A program made the translations under genes and the position numbers. Positions 59,288 to 64,000 of a stretch of 64,000 nt of DNA are shown piece by piece. The first letter of the stretch is position 1; the number at the start of each line of letters is the position of its first letter. The notes under the pieces were generated by a model. That model saw only the letters and a list, made by a program, of their open reading frames with translations, was not told the origin of the DNA and searched no databases. The DNA comes from Nitrospinaceae bacterium (lineage in GTDB: Bacteria; Nitrospinota; Nitrospinia; Nitrospinales; VA-1), in NCBI GenBank assembly GCA_029261595.1, contig JAJDAZ010000069.1, forward strand, positions 20,938 through 84,937, read 5' to 3'.

Positions 59288-62200
59288 TTAAAAACTTTCT
59301 ATTCCCGAATATCCGGATAATGAATAATTTGAAAGTCCATACCCTGCGTTATTTTTTGTTCCATGCATCAATTGCACAGTAATGGGTAGGGAATCCATTC
59401 GGCGGCCACGCCCAGAGCCTATTTGTCTACCCACACCTAAAACCAGTGCAGGCAAATTGACTAATTCGTGAGTGGGTGTGTTCACTTCTAAAATATCGCC
59501 ACGCTCAACCTCTATATTGTCGAGAAATAATGCCAAATTCAGCACGTCCGAAGGTTCCTTAAACTGTGCCAGATAAAAACCAATCAGGTCCGTGGCCTGG
59601 GCTTGAACGCGGGTCCAGTCATACTCAAAATCATTCGGTTTTTCCCGGCGACCATATCTGGTAACTGAATTTGTATCCGAATCAGCTTCAATGGCGTCAT
59701 ATTCGTTCGATGACCATTCACGTTTATAACGAAGATCGATAGCGTTAACGATATTACGGTTTGGAGTGCGCTCAACCTGTATCGTTGCGCGACCGGCATT
59801 GTCCAAACGGATCATATTTTCTGGAATATTTTTATCCGGGATAAACGCTGGCGTGAGCTGGTTCAATGGACGAAACTGGAGCCTTGCCTCTCCCAGGTCC
59901 CAAAAAAAATAGGCACGGCAATTTTTTTCCCAATCGCGCCATAAGTTTTTAATTTCGCTTTTACCTTGGACAATGCCTGCCAGCTTATAACCACCTACGA
60001 TGGCTCCGGAAAAATCAGTCCCAGCCTGGGTGAACGATGCAGAATCAATCTCCGAAGCGGTCAATCCCATTAGATTTAAAATCGACCATTTAAAAATATA
60101 ATCAGGCCGTTCCAATAGAGCGTCAGCAACGCCGCTGATGGTGCCTGATCCATTGTCTTTCACGCCCTGGACTTCGGCGGTCACGTTGTCGGTAAAACTC
60201 AGCCTGCGCCTGGCGTATTCTATTTCAAACGCGACATGGATGATAAAAGCCGTGCGCCCATCGGAGGTACCGTTATATTTGACCTGGACTTCCCGGTTAG
60301 TGAACCACGACCAATCACCAGCCACATTGGAAGTGATATCGATAAAATCGACGATGGTACTGGTGTTTTTTTCAGCAGTGCCACCAACTGTCGGGTTGGA
60401 GTTGTGCTGAGTCACTGCTCCTGTTTTAGAAGTCGATGTGCCAGTACCAATAATGGCGGTGTCTTCCACTGGGGTTAAGGTGATGACCCGTGTGACATTA
60501 AACAATTTCATGGTCCCGGACCCAAAACCACTTTGCCTTAAAATAGTTACAGTGGTCGGCGCGTTGGCATGGCTTCCATTTGGGGTATAGATATTTGGAG
60601 ACCCAAGCTTAAAAATAACGAAACTATCAGGAGTTGTGCCATTTAAAACCAGACCAGTTCCTGTAGTACCAGCGGAGGTGGGAACCTCAAAATTCAGCTC
60701 ATATTCCACTGTATCTATTGTCCCTGCTGGCGCGGCGGGAAATGTGATGACGTGCGTTGGATTGAGGCTGTCAATCGCAAACCCCTCCGGGTCGATTCCC
60801 GCTGTAGCTTCCTGTCGGATTTCAGTTTTTCTCGGTAAATCGTGTTGATGCGTCGGATCGGTGATAGGGAACCCAAAAGAATCCAGATGCGTGTGGGTGA
60901 TATCCACATTACCCTGGGCACCAATTGCGTCCGCTGTGGCGGGCGGTGATAACAATCCAACCTGGCCAACGCCGACGACATCCACCGAAAGGTTATCGTT
61001 TGAAAGTTTCTCCTCCACAAAATGCTCGACGCGGAGTTTAACTTTCCCGATCACGCCAATGGCTGGCATGACATCGGTCTGCTCGAGGGACAGCATGTTC
61101 GCCGCCTGATTGATTTGTGCGTACTCGGTTTTAGTGGCCGGGTTTGCGGCGTTCAAGCCATCAACAGCATTATTTCCTGTACCCAACGCATCAAATTGCG
61201 CCTGTAGGAATCGGGTGTCTAAAGAATCCGCCTTTTCCGGTTTCTTATTAAAAACCACTTCCCCGTTGGCGAGATCCAAAGAGTAGTCTCCGGCGTTGGC
61301 CGGTTGCCCATCCACCTTAACGTTACTGATCTGTTTGATAGCATAAACCGGGTCGCTGAAAAGGTAGCGGTGATCGGTGATCTTTTCCAGAACAACATCG
61401 TCCGCGTAATGGAATTCATTGATGCCGGTGCATCCGGTAAAGGTCGTGGCCGTTATTCCGGTGTATGCCACTTCATCGTCATTTAATTTGAGAGTACCGG
61501 GCGCGCTGAATAAGGAAGTATCAGCGACGGCCAACGTGATATCCCCAGGCGCGGCCACGGAGGTTAATTTAGCTTCCGCCGCCTCTTTAACAAGAATCGA
61601 CGGAGCTTTTTCAACCTGACCAATAACAATCGGCTTCATTTTTCCAATAGATGCTTCAGGCGCGTTGGGATAATCCGTGGAATTTATTAAATTTCCAACG
61701 GTCACGCTTCCCCTGGCGTTAGAAATATCCACCAGGTCAAAAGAGCAGGTCACTTGATCATATTTGATCGGGTCTTCAATCCGGGCGACGAATATCGGAG
61801 CGATATCCGCTTCCAATAAACCATCAAACCACTGGGACACAGTGACCGTGGCCGACTCCGGAGGACGGTCCTTAAAGACATAGCTGAACGGTTTGGCCGG
61901 GCTGAATAATGCGGTCGGCAGATTAGTGATCGATATATTAAGATCAGCGACCGAGTTGGCGGAAAAGTTTCCAGCGTTCACCAGGCGATCCAGGTCGCCG
62001 GTATTTTCTACGACGGAGTGCCAGTCGGTCCCGTTGATGGTCAGTTTTTTATTATTGGAATCGGAACCCCGGTCGGTCAAGCGAAGGGTCAAGGCAGGCA
62101 AAGCGCCAATGGCAGGCCAATCGATCTGAATCAAAGTGACCGGGGCGTGGGCCTTTTTATCCTTTTCCGCTCCAAAATTTACTGTTAAATCAGTTCGCAC
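59288..62200 (-). CDS. large phage tail hub/tip protein (970 aa)
   Basis: GTG start at 62200 with AGGTGG directly upstream. MRTDLTVNFGAEKDKKAHAPVTLIQIDWPAIGALPALTLRLTDRGS and SVADLNISITNLPTALFSPAKPFSYVF are followed by ISNVKVDGQPANAGDYSLDLANGEVVFNKKPE, and in the second half LMGLTASEIDSASF, RAYFFWDLGEARLQFRPL and LRYKREWSSNEYDAIEADS. These resemble the central hub/tip proteins of siphophage-like tails. A His cluster (THTHLDSFGFPITDPTHQHD) may bind a metal. It is the largest gene of the tail module. Confidence 0.7.
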   Translation of the reverse strand: MRTDLTVNFGAEKDKKAHAPVTLIQIDWPAIGALPALTLRLTDRGSDSNNKKLTINGTDWHSVVENTGDLDRLVNAGNFSANSVADLNISITNLPTALFSPAKPFSYVFKDRPPESATVTVSQWFDGLLEADIAPIFVARIEDPIKYDQVTCSFDLVDISNARGSVTVGNLINSTDYPNAPEASIGKMKPIVIGQVEKAPSILVKEAAEAKLTSVAAPGDITLAVADTSLFSAPGTLKLNDDEVAYTGITATTFTGCTGINEFHYADDVVLEKITDHRYLFSDPVYAIKQISNVKVDGQPANAGDYSLDLANGEVVFNKKPEKADSLDTRFLQAQFDALGTGNNAVDGLNAANPATKTEYAQINQAANMLSLEQTDVMPAIGVIGKVKLRVEHFVEEKLSNDNLSVDVVGVGQVGLLSPPATADAIGAQGNVDITHTHLDSFGFPITDPTHQHDLPRKTEIRQEATAGIDPEGFAIDSLNPTHVITFPAAPAGTIDTVEYELNFEVPTSAGTTGTGLVLNGTTPDSFVIFKLGSPNIYTPNGSHANAPTTVTILRQSGFGSGTMKLFNVTRVITLTPVEDTAIIGTGTSTSKTGAVTQHNSNPTVGGTAEKNTSTIVDFIDITSNVAGDWSWFTNREVQVKYNGTSDGRTAFIIHVAFEIEYARRRLSFTDNVTAEVQGVKDNGSGTISGVADALLERPDYIFKWSILNLMGLTASEIDSASFTQAGTDFSGAIVGGYKLAGIVQGKSEIKNLWRDWEKNCRAYFFWDLGEARLQFRPLNQLTPAFIPDKNIPENMIRLDNAGRATIQVERTPNRNIVNAIDLRYKREWSSNEYDAIEADSDTNSVTRYGRREKPNDFEYDWTRVQAQATDLIGFYLAQFKEPSDVLNLALFLDNIEVERGDILEVNTPTHELVNLPALVLGVGRQIGSGRGRRMDSLPITVQLMHGTKNNAGYGLSNYSLSGYSGIESF

Positions 62201-62298
62201 GACCCACCTTTTAATGTTTACAAAGAAGTGTCCGGGCTATGCTCGGACCGACCCACCTATTAATATTTATAAGGAAGTGCAGAGCTAGGCTCTGCGGA
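62201..62298 (-). repeat. duplicated hairpin-plus-SD leader (49-bp period)
   Basis: Two imperfect copies start at 62201 and 62250 with GACCCACC. Each has a hairpin: GTCCG...CGGAC (62230-62248) and GCAGAG-CTAGG-CTCTGC (62279-62295). On the minus strand each copy ends with the Shine-Dalgarno AGGTGGGTC; the second is followed at once by the GTG start of the 970-aa hub gene. Confidence 0.75.
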
Positions 62299-62613
62299 TT
62301 ACAGTGATTGCCTTGGCATTTTTAAAAAATCAACTTTGTGTTCAATGGAAATATCTTGAGTTTTTATTCGTTGAGAAATTTCATCACGGATCCGCCTTTT
62401 CAAAATCCCCATCAAATCTTCCTGCCAATGATCCCGCTTTATCAATTGACTATAAAAATCGGCGCGTATTGGTACACCCTGGGAAAAGGCCAACTCTCCG
62501 TCCTTGTGATACACCTTTATCGGGAAAACAAGAGAAGCGCCTGTCTGATTAACTTCATCCCCCTGGATCTCGATTTCAAAATCTTCCTCATTACATTTCG
62601 TCCAGTCGATCAT
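62299..62613 (-). CDS. small phage tail protein (104 aa)
   Basis: MIDWTKCNEEDFEIEIQGDEVNQTGASLVFPIKVYHKDGEL begins a beta-rich protein with a helical C-terminus (DLMGILKRRIRDEISQRIKTQD). It overlaps the previous gene stop by 4 bases. It lies in the tail-tip block; role unknown. Confidence 0.6.
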   Translation of the reverse strand: MIDWTKCNEEDFEIEIQGDEVNQTGASLVFPIKVYHKDGELAFSQGVPIRADFYSQLIKRDHWQEDLMGILKRRIRDEISQRIKTQDISIEHKVDFLKMPRQSL

Positions 62614-62990
62614 GGCGTTTCCTTTCTCAATAAAACCGATCCGGAATAAAGTCCGGGCCGGTCTTTTTTTAAATTAAATTCATTCATCCAACGGACGCTG
62701 TGCAGTACCGCGCTCCCGTCCTCATATTCAAATACGTTGAATGACTTTTTAACGGTGTTATAAAAGGCGAGTAAACCGTCCCTATCAGCCAAAGACATCA
62801 AGGTGAATTCAAGATTAAAGCTTTCCCGCTTAGGGCCTTTATCCTGGACATAGAGAGTTCCTCCAGACGTTTCACCGGTGAGTTGCTCCGGGTAGTCCAC
62901 CGGCGTTTCCAGCGGAAACTCTGGCCCAGTCGCCGGGACCCAGGACAATGTTGGAGCGGCTTTAGTGGGGAAATAAAATCCAAAGGCCAT
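62610..62990 (-). CDS. distal-tail-like phage protein (126 aa)
   Basis: The ATG at 62990 overlaps the tape-measure stop (TGATG) with GGAG 6 bases upstream. MAFGFYFPTKAAPTLSWVPATGPEFPLETPVDYPEQLTGET and LADRDGLLAFYNTVKKSFNVFEYEDGSAVLHSVRWMNEFNLKKDRPG match the general pattern of small distal-tail proteins adjacent to the tape measure. It is translationally coupled. Confidence 0.65.
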   Translation of the reverse strand: MAFGFYFPTKAAPTLSWVPATGPEFPLETPVDYPEQLTGETSGGTLYVQDKGPKRESFNLEFTLMSLADRDGLLAFYNTVKKSFNVFEYEDGSAVLHSVRWMNEFNLKKDRPGLYSGSVLLRKETP

Positions 62991-64000
62991 CAAACACTCC
63001 TGCGCTCATCGATGCGTTGCAATTCAGAGTGAATCCTTCGGGCGGTTTTTTCGGGTGCTTCCGTGCTATTCGCAACCTGGATATTTATATCTCCAAAAGT
63101 AATATTCCCTGTTTGGCCCTTGCGAAATTGCTCGGCTTGAGACCGAGGGAGCACGGTTTCTCCCTGGTGTATTTGCGCCACCATATCCCTGGGGACAAAA
63201 CGGATCCCTGAAGCGAATGAAGGCAGGCCGCTTGTGTTAAATTGTGGCTCCAGGTTTAAACCCAGAGGGCCGGTTGACCTGTCTTTAGCCCTGCCGATAC
63301 TGGAACCGATAGAAGATCCGGCACTTTCAAAACGCTGGCGGACAATGACATCCTGAATAATTGCTAAAGAAAATTTTTCCGCGATCTGACTTCTTAATTT
63401 TCTCGCGTCAGCGATCAATTTATCCTGATCCACAATGCGGATATTTGCTTCGACACTTGCAATTTCTTCGCGGAATTTATTAAATTTACTGCGAACGATT
63501 TCGAGATTATTTGTAACCTCTACGAACTGTTTTTTTATATTTTTTGTAGGATCCTGGTTTTTTTGTTTTTTTAACTCTTCTGTCAACCTTTTTAATGACT
63601 CTTCAAAAAGGCGAACAGCACCACGTTGCTCCAAGCTTTTATTGGTAAATTTATCTGCGACGGACCTCGACTCATCAGCCACTTTCCTTAATATTCTGAT
63701 TCTTTCCTGACCGTCAAATTGATCTGCACTTCGTAAATTATTCCGGATATCTCGAATTGTGGCAAAATTTCTCAGTTCTTCAGAAAGACCACGGCGCGAT
63801 ATTTCCTTTTTAAAGTTTGCCAACTCATTTTCCACATCAAGAATTTCACGAATATCCGAGACTCTTTTTTCCGCCGCGCTCAAATCAGCGGACAATATAT
63901 TTTTTTGCTTATTCAAAACCCTGAGTTGCGCCTGATCCATTTCAAGCAGGGCGGAGGTAAGTTTTTCAAACGAAGTTGTTATTTTTTCAACTTTTTCAAC
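62990..64000 (-). CDS. phage tape-measure protein, C-terminal part (cut by window edge)
   Basis: The frame is open from the right edge (no start needed) to the stop at 62990. It is rich in charged coiled-coil helices (LSADLSAAEKRVSDIREILDVENELANFKKEI) and ends with RFVPRDMVAQIHQGETVLPRSQAEQFRKGQTGNITFGDINIQV, a typical tape-measure C-terminus. It sets tail length. Upstream genes are outside the window. Confidence 0.85.
   Translation of the reverse strand, partial: VEKVEKITTSFEKLTSALLEMDQAQLRVLNKQKNILSADLSAAEKRVSDIREILDVENELANFKKEISRRGLSEELRNFATIRDIRNNLRSADQFDGQERIRILRKVADESRSVADKFTNKSLEQRGAVRLFEESLKRLTEELKKQKNQDPTKNIKKQFVEVTNNLEIVRSKFNKFREEIASVEANIRIVDQDKLIADARKLRSQIAEKFSLAIIQDVIVRQRFESAGSSIGSSIGRAKDRSTGPLGLNLEPQFNTSGLPSFASGIRFVPRDMVAQIHQGETVLPRSQAEQFRKGQTGNITFGDINIQVANSTEAPEKTARRIHSELQRIDERRSV

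Larger units (their letters stand above)
51199..64000 (-). mobile_element. prophage, structural end adjoining tRNA-Thr (continues past the right edge)
   Basis: From 51468 to the right edge every gene is on the minus strand and of phage type: tape-measure protein, tail-tip and hub proteins, fibres, Com-like regulator, Dam methylase. Genes overlap or abut and have strong Shine-Dalgarno sites. The base composition is visibly more AT-rich than the flanking genes. The left boundary is taken as the tRNA 3' end. Integrase, lysis genes, capsid genes and the second attachment site are not in the window. In 51199-51467 I see no gene; TTAATTTGGGAT and TTAGTTTGGGAT occur as a 12-base near-repeat around 51340-51370. 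Confidence 0.85.

Overview
The window reads as chromosomal DNA of a free-living, flagellated, piliated Gram-negative bacterium. It carries Sec, Tat and lipoprotein signals, a secretin-based type IV pilus system, sigma-54-like promoters and a flagellar hook operon. The gene mix (molybdenum MsrP-type reductase, FIST protein, inositol-phosphate enzymes, MptE-like protein) would fit a marine Nitrospinota-like lineage or a deltaproteobacterium-like relative. That placement is inference from gene content only.

Layout. 1-6744 (minus): two back-to-back minor-pilin clusters (PilV-W-X, then FimT-V-X-W), the last gene running off the left edge. 7087-14020 (minus): pilM-N-O-(DUF2059/PilP fusion)-pilQ-aroB, with a small XRE regulator upstream. 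14930-16495: a lipase/TPR gene broken by one in-frame stop. 16892-24965: miaB, an unknown 482-aa protein, a small unknown gene, a DUF1318-like lipoprotein, a KAS II-like synthase, nagZ and a CDP-alcohol phosphotransferase. 25331-27232: a myo-inositol-1-phosphate synthase fused to a nucleotidyltransferase. 27346-36795 (minus): a surface-glycan cluster (GH-GT2 fusion, ABC exporter, two paralogous glycosyltransferases, ChbG/HpnK deacetylase, LtaS-like sulfatase). 37315-47083: mostly single metabolic or stress genes, including a His/Arg/Gly-rich secreted protein behind a perfect sigma-70 promoter. 47201-50698 (minus): fliK-flgD-flgE. 51124-51198: tRNA-Thr(CGT). 51199-64000: the tail end of a prophage, all on the minus strand, from the tape-measure protein (cut by the right edge) through hub and fibres to a Com-like zinc-finger gene, a frameshifted Dam methylase, a membrane protein and a 60-bp minisatellite gene.

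Regulatory picture. Four sites of the form TTGG-N8-TTGCT (-24/-12 type) lie directly upstream of the pilM operon, both minor-pilin clusters and fliK, so pili and hook are probably one sigma-54 regulon. A near-consensus CRP-type palindrome sits between the divergent glycan cluster and a saccharopine-dehydrogenase-like gene. Several short dispersed palindromic repeats occupy intergenic space.

Best candidates for new biology: the inositol module (MIPS-nucleotidyltransferase fusion facing a CDP-alcohol phosphotransferase), the GH-GT2/ABC/GT/deacetylase glycan cluster, the DUF2059-PilP fusion, and the prophage end with its 23-residue-repeat adhesin, signal-peptide-bearing fibre, duplicated hairpin/SD leader and repeat protein.
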